A stretch of 64,000 nt of DNA from Xanthostigma xanthostigma (GCA_963575645.1 OY754472.1:4588001-4652000); one strand, 5' to 3'. Numbered from the stretch's first letter, positions 31,601-39,879 are shown. A program made the numbers and translations. Notes: a model not told the origin generated them from the letters alone.

Positions 31601-34454
31601 CTTGCAATATTTTTCTAACATTTTTTTATGCGCCAAATTATATTATAATATGCTTTGCGGGCCGGACAAAAGTCTACTGCGGGCCGCCATTTGCCCAGGC
31701 CTGCGTTAGACGAATTAAAATATCGTCACAACCGAGATATATACTAGATTTTTTACACTCCCATAAAATAGCTAATTTTCACTTTATAAAAATATTTCTG
31801 ACAGCTGTTGTCATCGCTGTATGCGGCCTTATTGCATTTCAAATTACACCTTTTTGTGTGCATCGTGGATCATTTTGCTACAGCTTTACAGGGCATGAAA
31901 AGCAGCTATTAAATAGGGGTTGTACAAAAACTACTATTATAATATGTATATGGCATTTAACACGTTTACTACAAATTTCTTTATAGATATCAAGTGTGTT
32001 TAATGATTCTCAATTACTTCCTGCCAATCGTTGTGATGACTTGTTGCTATATAGGAATGGGAAGGATTCTATGGGGCTCACGATCTATTGGAGAACTCTC
32101 CCAGAGGCAAATTGATTCCATACATTCCAAGCGAAAGGTAAGTAAATCTACGTATTTATTACTACTAGTAGGTTAAGAGCGGAGTGACGTAGTGGTGAGA
32201 GCACTAGATTCGCATTCGGGAAGTACCGGATTTGAATACCGGCGGGGGCAGATGTGGCTGAGACTTTTTCCTGCTGCCTCTTGCCGAGAAACGGTAATTC
32301 CTGTACTGGCCATCATATTGAGGCTTCCCATGGTTTCCCTCAATAATTTCAGATAAATATCGAGATGATTCCTTATTCAAGGCCATGACCGATTACCTGT
32401 CAAACTCGTTTGCTCAAAATTTGCCTACCTTATCCTAATGTCCTAAAATTCCTTCATTCACCCATTGCTGTTAATTAAATGGAAGTTTAAAAATGCAGAA
32501 AATAACGGAAAGTGTGATAGATGGAAAATAGTAATGGTGCGAATGGCGACTATTTTAAGAAGTTTGACAAATGTACCGAGGCGCTTCATTCCAACCCTTG
32601 TCCAACATCCCATCAAATTTCCAAAAGGATCAACTCCCTCAAATGATAGGAAATAAACGCGACAAAAAAAAAGAATATTATTCCATTCTCTTTTATTTTC
32701 ATTCGTCACATTTTCTTAGGTTGTAAAGATGTTCATCTTCGTAATGGCAGTGTTCGGCGTCTGTTGGCTGCCTTATCACGGTTATTTCGTCTACACACAC
32801 TACGATCACGCTCTGCTTCAAACCAGCTATGTACAGCACCTATTTCTGGCGTTCTACTGGTTTGCGATGAGCAACGCAATGATCAATCCACTCATTTACT
32901 ACTGGATGAATGCGCGTTTCCGCAAGTACTTTAATACAGCGGTGTGCGCATGGCGCACCTGCGTCCACAGGAAACGCGTGCCGAGAGCGCCTCTCCATGC
33001 CAACGTTGAAACACCGACTTTCGCTAAACGGACGCAGTCGTACTCTAAATCAGGTATTCAGAAAACCATAGTAGCTCTTTTTGACATATTTGTAGCAGAA
33101 CGGTCAGAATAAAATCAGGGAACATTTATAAAATAGCCCAGTAAAACCGTCGGAAAATATTTGTAACGTTGACGTTCCCCTAAACGGACGCAGGCGTACT
33201 CTAAATCAGGGTTTCAGAAAACTATAGTAGCTCTTTTTGACATATTTGTACCAGAACGGTGAGAATAAAATCAGGGAACATTTAAAAACTGCCCAGTAAA
33301 AAACCGTCAGAAAAATAGCTGGAAACACCGGCGTTCGCTGAATGAACGCAGTCGTGGTCTAAATCAGGGTTTCAGAAAGCTATAGTAGCTCTGTATGAAA
33401 TTTTCGTACTAGAACGGTCAGAATAAAAGCGGGGAACAGTTTTATAATAAATATAGTTTTAAAAAAACTAAAAAACACGCTGTATAGCGAACTAAAAAGT
33501 AAAAAATACTTTTTTTAAAATAAGCTTAAAACAATAATGAATAAAAAATACTAGTATTATTGTGAAAAAAGCGTGGGGCGCTTTGTTCCATATTTTCGTA
33601 CATCGAGCGCCCCACGCTTTTTTCACAATAATACTAGTATTTTTTATTCATTATTGTTTTCTTATTTTAAAAAAAGTATTTTTCACTTTTTAGTTCGATA
33701 TAAAGCGTGTTTTTTAGTTTTTTTTAAACTATATTTATTTTTCACCTTTTAGTTCGATTTATTGTCAAAAATTTGCCGAAAAAAAACATTTTTTTTTCGG
33801 CGTATGACCCGTGATTCCGAGAGTTGACGTCAGCGAAGACCCGTGCTTTAGACCGCACGGCTAAACACTGTAGTTACATTGCTGGCATATTATACTACTG
33901 TAATAATTAAACCACTTGTTGTAGTCCAAACGAGTTTACAAACAAACATACATACTTACATACATACAAACTTACAAGTGAAACTTAATATAAAGCGTGT
34001 AAAAATTAGCTCACTAAAATCGTCAGAAAATAGTTGTAACGTTGACACGTACGCTGGACGCAGTCGTATTTTAAATCAGGGTTTCAGAAAGCTACATTAG
34101 CTCTGTTTCAAATTTTTGTACCAAAACGGTCAGAATAAAACCAGGAAACATATAAAATAGCCCAGTAAAACTGTTAGGCAGGTAGTTTATATTTTTTATA
34201 CGTTGTTACTTGTTAGTGGGTCCTGTACTTAAAGCTTGCAGTTTGAGTCCCAAACCAACTCTGTAACTTAAATACTGACTGAAGCTTTAAAAATCACAAT
34301 TGTTTTTAATTAATGCATTAAAATTGACAGCTTTTTATTCTTTTGTACAGACGATGTGTTCGGTGAAAGATTCATAATGATGAACGATTGGAACAAGCCT
34401 GTCCGGCACCCAGGATCAACGGATGCCAGCACCCAAATGACATACAGAACCTGA
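19534..34454 (+). CDS. Tachykinin/natalisin-type neuropeptide GPCR (TkR86C-like), exons from TM3 to stop; 5' exons missing
   Basis: Class A neuropeptide receptor of the plasma membrane, expected to bind an FxxxR-amide-type peptide (tachykinin or natalisin). Exons 19534-19635, 22349-22477, 30604-30675, 31987-32137, 32720-33053 and 34351-34454 all have AG/GT borders and phases that join without a frame break, giving 296 residues. Visible in order: the WPFG start of TM3 with its conserved Cys, the DRY motif split across the first intron (GA C/AG then A TAC), TM4, the ECL2 Cys in GSVCIAIWPDG, TM5 in LNYFLPIVVM, the CWLPYH motif of TM6, NPLIYYWMN (NPxxY) of TM7, and a basic Cys-containing tail. 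The TM1-TM2 exons were not found between 1 and 19533, so the gene starts left of the window. The family call (tachykinin receptor subfamily) is firm; TkR86C rather than TkR99D is inferred. Confidence 0.93.
19790..20591. mobile_element. Truncated inverted copy of the 13638-14250 hAT MITE, in a GPCR intron
   Basis: Starts TAGTGATGTGTCC and follows the reverse complement of 14250 down to about 13790, then stops after GGCCTGTGCT. Interrupted by element E at 19993-20426. Confidence 0.85.
19993..20426 (-). mobile_element. Element E, third copy, with 5-bp duplication and empty site
   Basis: Reverse-oriented copy of 18462-18899. TTATT flanks it at 19988-19992 and 20427-20431; the homologous unfilled site at 13953-13957 (AATAA, opposite orientation) has it once. 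This fixes the ends of E. Confidence 0.9.
20592..21350. other. GPCR intron, nothing recognised
   Basis: AT-rich intronic sequence without a supported exon or repeat boundary. Confidence 0.4.
21351..21757. repeat. 407-bp hairpin element in GPCR intron
   Basis: TTAAGAGTATTCGTCC at the left and its inverse at the right; the arms include GAACCGTTTTTAGGCGAGG-like and GGATCTGTAGTCTGATT-like mirrored blocks. Confidence 0.85.
21914..21952 (-). ncRNA. Hammerhead-ribozyme-like motif, best conserved
   Basis: Minus strand: stem I CTC/GAG, CTGATGA (21943-21949), extra T, stem II GGAC-TTAAT-GTCC (21929-21941), GAAA (21925-21928), stem III ACG-AT-CGT (21918-21925), then T before stem I. All three stems of a type I hammerhead can form. 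The one deviation is the extra base after CTGATGA. Confidence 0.6.
21997..22035 (+). ncRNA. Hammerhead-ribozyme-like motif, opposite arm
   Basis: Stem I CTC (21997-21999)/GAG (22033-22035), CTGATGA (22000-22006), extra T, stem II GAAC/GTCC with one mismatch, GAAA (22021-22024), stem III ATG-AT-CGT with a G-U pair. Confidence 0.5.
22349..22477 (+). CDS. TkR86C-like exon: ICL2 and TM4
   Basis: Begins after TTCACAG and ends before GTATAT. Encodes RYMAIVRPLKP, TM4 (IVVITFVWAVSGIIGSPYLL) and the start of ECL2. An open frame continues upstream of the acceptor to 22245, but that part is intronic and shows no receptor similarity. Confidence 0.93.
22836..22872 (-). ncRNA. Hammerhead-ribozyme-like motif
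   Basis: Minus strand: stem I GC/GC, CTGAGGA (22864-22870), extra A, stem II GTTTT/AAAAC with a 7-base loop, GAAA (22842-22845), ACGT, T. Stem III is a self-complementary ACGT, so it would need to pair between two copies. Confidence 0.5.
23125..23161 (+). ncRNA. Hammerhead-ribozyme-like motif, opposite arm
   Basis: Plus-strand mirror of 22836-22872: CTGAGGA 23127-23133, stem II 23135-23151, GAAA 23152-23155, ACGT 23155-23158, stem I GC/GC. Confidence 0.5.
23432..23586 (-). mobile_element. Partial Helitron-like element
   Basis: Minus-strand 5' half of the family at 6601-6946, starting TCTATACTAATATATAAAGC and breaking off at GTAGCGTGATATAAT. Confidence 0.6.
24108..24805. mobile_element. hAT element with 8-bp duplication ACCCTTGA, in GPCR intron
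   Basis: 698 bp from TAGAGATGTGCG to CGACCCATCTCTA with ACCCTTGA at 24100-24107 and 24806-24813. The subterminal regions repeat ATAACTATGTATTGG-like and GTTATTG-type words. No transposase frame. Confidence 0.85.
24930..25376. mobile_element. TTAAGGCCGC-family TIR element, copy 1
   Basis: Ends TTAAAGCCGCGCACACGAGG and inverse (CCTCGTGTGCAGCGGCCTTAA). The interior has GAACAGGGGCTATTTTCC and repeated CTAGCA words. Related copies at 31045-31463, 39274-39700 and 57963-58186. Open frames inside are not coding. Confidence 0.75.
26190..26345. repeat. Right-end fragment of the 34831-35357 element
   Basis: TTTGATAAAATTTAATAAAAC, AAAAAGTTACTTGAAATATT and CAATTTAAAAATCA match the right part of 34831-35357 in order. 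Confidence 0.55.
26460..26760. repeat. Imperfect tandem repeat around GCCGTCAGATGGCA
   Basis: GCCGTCAGATGGCA occurs near 26561, 26629 and 26726. TTGTATTACAATATGAAG and GACGTTGTTCAGCGTTGCT also recur, giving an irregular array with units of about 70-100 bases in the GPCR intron. Confidence 0.7.
27535..28250. mobile_element. Degenerate inverted-end element containing the SAP-domain exon
   Basis: GAGCCTTTTTCATGA...CACTCACTAGTAG at the left resembles the inverse of the right side (CACTAGTAG...GGAAAAAGGCTC, 28190-28245). Divergent, no flank duplication resolved. Confidence 0.35.
27649..27785 (+). CDS. First exon of a SAP-domain protein, in an intron of the GPCR gene
   Basis: Starts MFLTEDDVPGAKLFATVKD, continues VVTLKRWLACR, and ends with SGKKNELIDR at a possible donor (GACAG/GTTAGT); 45 codons plus two bases. 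The spacing LKxWLxxRxL..SGKKxELIxR is that of a SAP motif (helix-turn-helix DNA-binding module) and covers residues 22-46. No continuation exon was found before 28740. The exon lies between degenerate inverted ends (about 27535-27587 and 28190-28245), so it may be the N-terminal exon of a transposon-encoded protein rather than a host gene. The domain call is moderately firm; function is unknown. Confidence 0.5.
28736..29159 (+). mobile_element. Solo LTR of a retrotransposon
   Basis: Starts TGTAACGAGACGCC and ends TTACCACA, with a TATA box TATATAAATA at 28868-28877 followed by GTCAGTCAGTC, and AATAAA words near the 3' end. No internal retroviral-type genes or second LTR nearby. Flanks CCTAC/CATAC differ by one base if the end is at 29157. 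A related remnant lies at about 5090-5238. Confidence 0.65.
29848..30094. repeat. Hairpin element
   Basis: AAACCCGACTACTGAAAAGT...GTCGTGATCATATGCCACC is mirrored at 30024-30094 with a few mismatches; loop about 100 bases. Confidence 0.85.
30100..30365. repeat. Dispersed retroelement-tail-like repeat
   Basis: Contains GCTCCCCTCTAGGACCAAAA, CAAAATCGGATGAATAGTT and TATTGGCTTCGCCGCAGTCG, words common in arthropod dispersed repeats. Boundaries uncertain. Confidence 0.35.
30366..30437 (-). repeat. Degenerate tRNA-derived SINE head
   Basis: Minus strand: GTAGAGTAATTGGTAACTCA (A-box region) and GCGGTTGAGTCCCGAC (B-box-like, with substitutions in GGTTCGA). Not a functional tRNA. Confidence 0.4.
30604..30675 (+). 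CDS. TkR86C-like exon: extracellular loop 2
   Basis: Short 72-base exon after TTTTCTAG and before GTGAGT. Encodes VRDGSVCIAIWPDG and the rest of ECL2, including the Cys that bonds to the TM3 Cys. Phase matches both neighbours. It lies about 8 kb downstream of the previous exon. Confidence 0.9.
31045..31463. mobile_element. TTAAGGCCGC-family TIR element, copy 2
   Basis: Inverted relative of 24930-25376 (GACCGCTGCATACGAGG ... CCTCGTGTGCTGCGGCG), within the intron before the TM5 exon. Confidence 0.7.
31491..31703. mobile_element. 213-bp hAT MITE with 8-bp duplication CGTTAGAC
   Basis: Ends CAGGGGCGGGCAAA and TTTGCCCAGGCCTG; CGTTAGAC at 31483-31490 and 31704-31711. In a GPCR intron. Confidence 0.88.
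31987..32137 (+). CDS. TkR86C-like exon: TM5 and ICL3
   Basis: After TTTATAG and before GTAAGT. Encodes YQVCLMILNYFLPIVVMTCC, then WGSRSIGELSQRQ and SKRK of the third intracellular loop, which is characteristic of tachykinin receptors. Ends in phase 0. Confidence 0.93.
32175..32480 (+). repeat. tRNA-derived SINE
   Basis: Head with GACGTAGTGGTGAGAGCAC (A box) and CCGGATTTGAATACCGG (B box), then body with AAGGCCATGACCGATTACC and CTTCATTCACCCATTG. Sits in the intron before the TM6 exon in the gene's orientation. Confidence 0.7.
32720..33053 (+). CDS. TkR86C-like exon: TM6, TM7 and proximal tail
   Basis: After TTTCTTAG and before GTATTC. Encodes VVKMFIFVMAVFGVCWLPYH (TM6), TM7 with NPLIYYWMN, and a tail with CAWRTC, whose Cys residues could be palmitoylated. 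The last part of this exon and its donor are duplicated in tandem downstream (33019-33450 and 34000-34170). Confidence 0.94.
33019..33450 (+). repeat. Tandem repeat of the GPCR exon 7 end plus donor region
   Basis: Three copies of a unit of about 156-158 bp; the marker TAAATCAGG lies near 33046, 33202 and 33360. The first copy is the real exon end (ACGCAGTCGTACTCTAAATCAG/GT) and the first intron bases. Each later copy keeps GTAGCTCT, AGAACGGT and CAGAATAAAA. A fourth copy lies at 34000-34170 beyond a hairpin insertion. Confidence 0.85.
33447..33739. repeat. Hairpin element splitting the tandem array
   Basis: Arms with AAGCGTGGGGCGC / GCGCCCCACGCTT in the centre and AAATATAG...AACTAAAAAAC outside. 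A similar layout (GCCCCACGTTTC) occurs at 59237-59491. Confidence 0.85.
34000..34170 (+). repeat. Fourth unit of the exon 7-end repeat
   Basis: GGACGCAGTCGTATTTTAAA, TCAGGGTTTCAGAAAGCTAC and AACGGTCAGAATAAAACC match units 2 and 3. Separated from them by the hairpin element and flanking sequence. Confidence 0.8.
34351..34454 (+). CDS. TkR86C-like terminal exon
   Basis: After TTTTGTACAG. Completes the split codon, encodes DDVFGERFIMMNDWNKPVR and the C-terminus MTYRT, then TGA. Phase fits the exon 7 donor exactly. An AATAAA at 34573 is a plausible polyadenylation signal. Confidence 0.88.
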
Positions 34455-34572
34455 CAGTTGGAGTTGTCGAAAAGACGAATAGTAAGACGAACAATACGAG
34501 TTTAACAGGCTACCAGAACCAGAACCGCTGATTCTTCATGCGCTATTGGTAGTTCTAATTAAAAATTAAAAA

Positions 34573-34578
34573 AATAAA
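34573..34578 (+). terminator. Candidate polyadenylation signal of the GPCR gene
   Basis: AATAAA about 120 bases after the stop codon of the terminal exon, in A-rich sequence. Positional evidence only. Confidence 0.4.
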
Positions 34579-34830
34579 AAATTGACCACTGCGAGTTAAG
34601 TCGCAACAAAATTATGTAGGGAGTAAACGGACACAACTGCTCCAGGGAGCACGACTCAAAATTAAAGTTGAACATTCAATTTACATACGTCTATTATAGA
34701 ATATATCACTTGTCATGTTTTTGATTGTACAATATTAAAAATCAAAAAGTGCGCGGCGGACCAAACTCCATAATTTGTATAAATGTAATAGATACTGATG
34801 TCCGATTTTACCCCAAGTTTTAAATAACAT

Positions 34831-35357
34831 TCTATATACAGAATGATTTTTAAGTTGATTCTTCTTTTTTAACAGCGTGTAGAAATCAAATAGACGAACA
34901 AATGTTTTAAGTATAACCTTTTTATCTAAACTCAAAAATAAGAGAGAAATAGCCTTTCAAAGTTTGATTAAGTTTTTTTAAATTTTATTTAATTAATTCA
35001 AAAGCCCGGTTAACACAAACGAAGAAACGACAGCACGAATCGGAAATGCATCCCAAATAATTCGCGGAAAGCTTTTGTCACTACTGCAAGCATAGCTACG
35101 ACGCACGGATCTTTGTGTTCAACAAAACGGGGACAACTTCGAACAATTTCTGTGAATACTTGATAATGACATAACATATTTTCATAGTGACATAACATAA
35201 CGCCAGGACCGGACCTTAAAATTTGATAAAATTTCATAAAACTTTAAAAGCCCGTTTCTCTTTCATTTTGGAGTTTTGATGAAAAAGTTACTTGAAATAT
35301 TTGCTCGTCTGTCACACTGCTAAAAAAAGAATCAACTTAAAAATCATCCTGTATATT
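34831..35357. mobile_element. 527-bp element with long inverted ends
   Basis: TATACAGAATGATTTTTAAG at the left and its inverse at the right. The ends pair for over 100 bases with mismatches, while the interior (34990-35230) is unique and more GC-rich. The 75-residue minus-strand frame inside shows no recognised domain. Confidence 0.7.
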
Positions 35358-35639
35358 TTGTGCGAAATCTAAATTTGTATCACGTTTAAAGCTATTAAAG
35401 TTGTTTCAATTTTTGGCGTCATTAAAGAACTTAATTGGCACCAATAATGTGTTGACGAAAAATAATAACTGGACGTAGGTACATAATAACCCCAATCAAC
35501 TAAAATGTATAGATATTAATTGTTACAATAAAGACAAAATATTTTATTAAACCGATGTTTTAACGTAACATAAAATAAGACTCTTCGTTCACGGGTCGAC
35601 TGTTCGCAACCTGAGTTTCAAACCAATTTACGATGCGAT

Positions 35640-35830
35640 CATGAAGTCTGTAACCAGGAGACGCAGCTCAAAACCATCTGTCGCATCTGGCTTACATGTC
35701 TCTGTGAAGTAAAACAACTATGACGAAAACAGGCGGAAAGAACCGAAGTTTTCGCGTGCGCCAGAAAACGGTCCGTCTCGAAACACGGCAAGCATATAGG
35801 AAGCTAGGTCTCCTGGTTACAGACTTCATG
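35640..35830. repeat. Inverted repeat
   Basis: ATGAAGTCTGTAACCAGGAG at the left, its inverse at 35809-35830; further mirrored GCGATC/GATCGG words outside. Confidence 0.75.
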
Positions 35831-36177
35831 GATGCGACTATTGTGCGATCGGTTTGCAATTGACCAGTTTAAATCCAATTTCAAATCGGTCGTGTTTCTG
35901 ACGACTCATGCACGGCTCTCCATTCTCTAGCGTACGGGAAGGTCACAGAACGATCGCGTCCTGAACCGGTTTGAAACTCGAATTGCAATGCAGACGACTG
36001 CGTGCCGAGGACCACTGTTCATATCATGTTTTAATCCTTCGACGTACAGAAATGGACTGCTACCTTGGATTGCGCGAGCCTATAATAGTGCCGAAAGAGA
36101 GAGTGATAAAGTTGTGGCATTATGCGTCTTTGTTCAACAACACATAGATTTTGATGATGGTGAAGAATCGATAAGAA

Positions 36178-36239
36178 AACGCCAAAAGAACCCGCACAAA
36201 CTTTATTCCCATAAAGTTTGTGCGGGTTCTTTTGGCGTT
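36178..36239. repeat. Perfect 28-bp stem with 6-base loop
   Basis: AACGCCAAAAGAACCCGCAC plus eight more bases (36178-36205) pairs perfectly with 36212-36239. CCCGCACAAACCTTATGGGA near 36391 is a diverged echo. Could be a small foldback element. Confidence 0.85.
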
Positions 36240-36978
36240 ATTTGTTATTCATTGGAGTAAAAAATTATATTTACGACCTCAGTAGTAACAATTAAATATA
36301 AACAATTATTTGTACATTTTTGACATTGACAGATTGCATAACCTATAATGTTTAAATATATTATCCCGCACAGACAAAGTATTAAAGGGTCCCGCACAAA
36401 CCTTATGGGATTTGGCTCTCGGTTAAATTGATCGAAATTGGTTTTATTTTATAGTTTACGGTCACTAAGAAAAAGTGTCCATGGGCGCATATCCTAAAAA
36501 CCAATAGATTTTAAGCTACAGATATGTTTAGCGAGACTTTAGATATAGAGATATCCATTAAATTCACAAACATATTCCGTATTCAACTTTTGTGCTTTTT
36601 TTTAGAAATAGAAATATAGTCGAAAACTAGGTAATGTTGGAAGGTATCATCCTGTATACAATAATAATGTCATATAAGAATTCAGCGCACTCGAAAACAT
36701 ATTTCTAGAGCTTAGGATTTTTTAAGTTTGTGAATTCAATAGATATCCTATATCTAAAATATTTATGTTACGTCAAATCTGTCTCACCAGTACAATATGG
36801 TGGCACACATCTCGTGCATATGCCCTAGCCCCTAACTGTATGCCTCTCGCGTGGATGTGCACTGTGCAGTGCTAGACTGGAAGTCCATTTTTGTATGTCA
36901 ATGATTTAATAATTGCTATTTATAAGATTAACGTAATATATAAGTGTTTCTTGTTATAAAATGATTATTATAAAACAC

Positions 36979-37132
36979 ATATATATGTCACCGGGATATT
37001 GTCAAATCCGTGATATTGTAATTTCACTAGTGAAATTACAATATCACGATTGACAAAGAGTCGTGATATTATAATTTCACTAAGTGAAATTATAATAACA
37101 CGGATTTGACAATATCCCGGTGACATATATAT
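36979..37132. repeat. Palindrome enclosing two separate hairpins (three-way junction)
   Basis: Outer arms 36979-37012 and 37099-37132 pair perfectly. Between them 37011-37046 and 37063-37101 each form their own hairpin around TTTCACT/AGTGAAA. Confidence 0.85.
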
Positions 37133-37754
37133 TTCTGGATAAAATGAAAGTTAAAAAAATAAAGAAATGTTAATTATAAGCGTTAATATTTTTTTTTTCA
37201 TCATCTATTCCCAAGGGCGCTGTGAGGAGGATACAAAGCGGCGTAATATGCGACCCGCTGATTTACCGAACACTATTAAAGATAGAAGTTACTAATTTTG
37301 GAACAAATTTATTCGTCAGAATAAAATTTGCTTTCAATTCATTAAGCAAAATATCAGGTAGAACACATTTAGGGGCGGTTTACGGGCAAACTATTGCAGA
37401 TAGGGCAAAGAGGGTGGAGCACTTTTTTGTAGAAAATATAAAAATCTACAATTTTTTATCGAAACCTTTTTTCATATATCTCATAGTTTGTGAGATAAAA
37501 AGAAAACAAAATTTAAACCCTAACTGCAAATCGGAGCACACTTTTTCACACTAGTTTCTTATAAGTTATAACCCCAAGAACGATCACTAAAATTTATAGT
37601 CGTTTTGAGATTTTAGGTATTTCCCGAAGATCATTCTTGGACTATTAATCATACCTGCACTTTTTTTAAACTAATCATATATACCTAATAATAAATCATA
37701 ATAATAATTTTTTATTTCTTCAGTTATACAGTAAGTACCTACTACTAATAATAA

Positions 37755-38009
37755 TCTATACTAATATTATAAAGAGGTAAAGTTCGTAAGTTTGGATGTA
37801 TGAGGTAATCTTCGAAACTACTCATCCGATTTCAATTTTTTTTTCACCAATATTTAGAATGGACTTTCAGAATAGACATTGGCTATATATTATGGCGTTG
37901 AAATGAGAGCGCTTTTCATGGAGACCAATTTTGCAACGTAAGTCGACGAAAAAACGGTGATGGCAATCTAGTATCTACAAATTCGGGTGAACTCGGACCG
38001 GGCCGCTGG
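37755..38009 (+). mobile_element. Helitron-like element
   Basis: Starts TCTATACTAATATTATAAAG, contains CGAAACTACTCATCCGATTT, ends CCGGGCCGCTGG, with CTGG in place of CTAG. Confidence 0.6.
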
Positions 38010-38130
38010 TCTATGATAATAATCAATGGTCGCTTTGTAAATAAAATGATATTGATTTGTTTTTTTGTAAATGTCAAATAAAAATTTATTTGGCTGTTAA
38101 AAAATATTTTGAAAAATAAAATTTACAAAA

Positions 38131-39827
38131 ATGTCTTCTTCAGGGGAAAAATCAGCGACCGAACGAATTCGACTTAATATGATGTGAGTTATCTTTTCAC
38201 CGTAAATAATTAAAAAAAAGCACGCACAGGGTCAGGCGGAACGTTAGGAACGTTACACTTTTTCGTGCGTGCAGCCGGAGTTTCATCAATTTATAAGATT
38301 GGTGATTCATCAATTTATAAGACGTTATCACGTCAAAAACTTTAGACGAGGAACGTTGCTCGCTCGCTAGGAGATGATTAAAAACCGTAATGTTTAAAAA
38401 AACTTGCGGGTCGTCGTGCCAAACCCTGCCGACAATAAAGTGTACTAGCCGTTACCCGCGGCTTCGCACGTGATTGAGACGAAACACGGATGCATTCCCA
38501 TTATTTGGCATAGTTACTGCTCGACGTAGACATCCCTAATAAATTTCAAAATTGATGATCAATGTCCTGACAAACCTTGAAAATGATACCCATATTGATT
38601 TTTAAACTATTTATCTCTTTCCACCCTCTGAAAAAGCACGAAACACGTGTTTATTTATTTGTTGACAAGAGTAATCCTACGCATTTTCGAATCGATACAT
38701 CTATCTTATATGACTTTGAACCCCCGTTACACCCTATTAGGGGTTGAATTTTCAAAAATCTGTTCTTACCGGATGCCTACGTGATAATCTGTGTGTCACA
38801 TTTTAGCCCAATCCGTCCAGTGGTTTGAGCTGTGCGTTGATAGATCAGTCAGTCAGTCAGTCACGGTTTCCTTTTATATATTTAGATTTGCTAGTGCTAT
38901 TGTTTCGAGCTGTACAGGTAGCAATTCTTGAAATGCGCTTCGACTGTCACCCTGTGATCAGGTCACCGATAACAATGTTTTTTTTTAATTTCTAGAAATG
39001 GGTATGTTATGCCAATAAGTCCTACAAAAAATATAGAATTTGATCCCAAAAGAAGACAACCTTTTAGAATGGAGTTTGCAACTATACGTCGAGAACTATA
39101 CATAACCACTTTGAATGACGTCACTGAAATTGGGGTAATACCTCAGATAAATAAATGAAAGGGACATTGCAATGCTCACATTTTTTGCAGTCCGCAATTA
39201 ATCACATTCTATAAAGTTATAAACGAACTCGATAAATTATTGTTTTTATATCCTTCAAAACTGCACACCTATATTAAGGCCGCTGTACCTACACGAGGCT
39301 AGAAACGCTGCTACAGACTCCTTGCTAGATTTACCTACTAGTTTTCTAGCGCTGGTTTTCTTGATTGCTGTTAAGTGCTCGCTTCACACGAGATTATTTT
39401 TCAAGTTTGTTTTGTGAGACGTGTCTGTTGTCTGACTCTGAGCAGAACGACGCCATATTGATTGTGGGCGTTTGTTCAAATCGCGCACGTGACAAGATAC
39501 TGCTTCCTGATTGGTTCTTGCTCATATCTAGCAGCGGGCCTATAGCAAAGAAAATAGCCCCTGTTCTAATTTTAAAACCTAGGTAATATCTTGTGAGCTA
39601 GCAGGCGAGCCCGCAGTGACGTCATTTCCAGCTTCGTGCCCAGCCTACCGGCCAGCAGAACTAAAAGCAGTGTTTCTATCCTCGTGCGCAGCGTCCTTAA
39701 TATTGATCTATTTAATATTCTATAGGCACGAAGAGATAAGTTAAGAACTGTCCTTCAAAATGACCTTGAAAATGAAGCCAAAGAACTACGAAAACTTCAA
39801 CTGGCTTATATAGAAACAGATATATAG
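38131..39827 (+). CDS. Small three-exon protein (97 aa), CFAP141-like, putative ciliary microtubule-associated protein
   Basis: Exons 38131-38183, 38996-39134 and 39726-39827 join in phase with GTGAGT/TTTCTAG and GTAATA/CTATAG borders. They give a complete 97-residue protein starting MSSSGEKSATERIRLN and ending LQLAYIETDI. The middle is basic (KRRQPFRMEF). The last exon is a charged helix with the spacing R-R-x-x-L-x-x-x-L...E...EL..L.LAY, which resembles the C-terminus of CFAP141/C1orf189 (about 100 residues), a microtubule inner protein of ciliary doublets. The gene model is solid from phase and size; the family name is recalled pattern similarity and could be wrong. Intron 1 holds a Helitron-like element and intron 2 a TIR element. 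AATAAA lies 53 bases after the stop. Confidence 0.6.
38445..38886 (-). mobile_element. Helitron-like element in intron 1 of the CFAP141-like gene
   Basis: Minus strand: TCTAAATATATAAAAGG ... CACGTGCGAAGCCGCGGGTA, ACGGCTAG end. Contains CAGTCAGTCAGTCAC and CCAATCCGTCCAGTGGTTTG. The end signatures match those of the other Helitron-like copies. Confidence 0.65.
39274..39700. mobile_element. TTAAGGCCGC-family TIR element, copy 3, in intron 2 of the CFAP141-like gene
   Basis: TTAAGGCCGCTGTACCTACA ... CCTCGTGCGCAGCGTCCTTAA; ends 25 bases before the terminal exon acceptor. Confidence 0.7.
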
Positions 39828-39879
39828 TCATCAGAAAATATCTGAAATCTGAAAATTGATATTAAAAAATTATTTTTAA

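Larger units (their letters stand above)
35358..38130. other. Intergenic region between GPCR and CFAP141-like gene
   Basis: Contains the inverted repeat 35640-35830, the hairpin 36178-36239, the double-hairpin palindrome 36979-37132, and 37222-37560, which shares ACACTATTAAAGATAGAA and downstream words with 14960-15060 (repeat, not a gene). A Helitron-like element is at 37755-38009. Confidence 0.5.

Noticed and set aside
35010..35237. 75-residue minus-strand frame inside an inverted-end element
   Set aside because: No recognised domain; the related fragment at 26190-26345 does not include it. Kept only as part of the element.
37222..37554. 110-residue frame
   Set aside because: Its sequence overlaps words repeated at 14960-15060; no domain and no codon bias.
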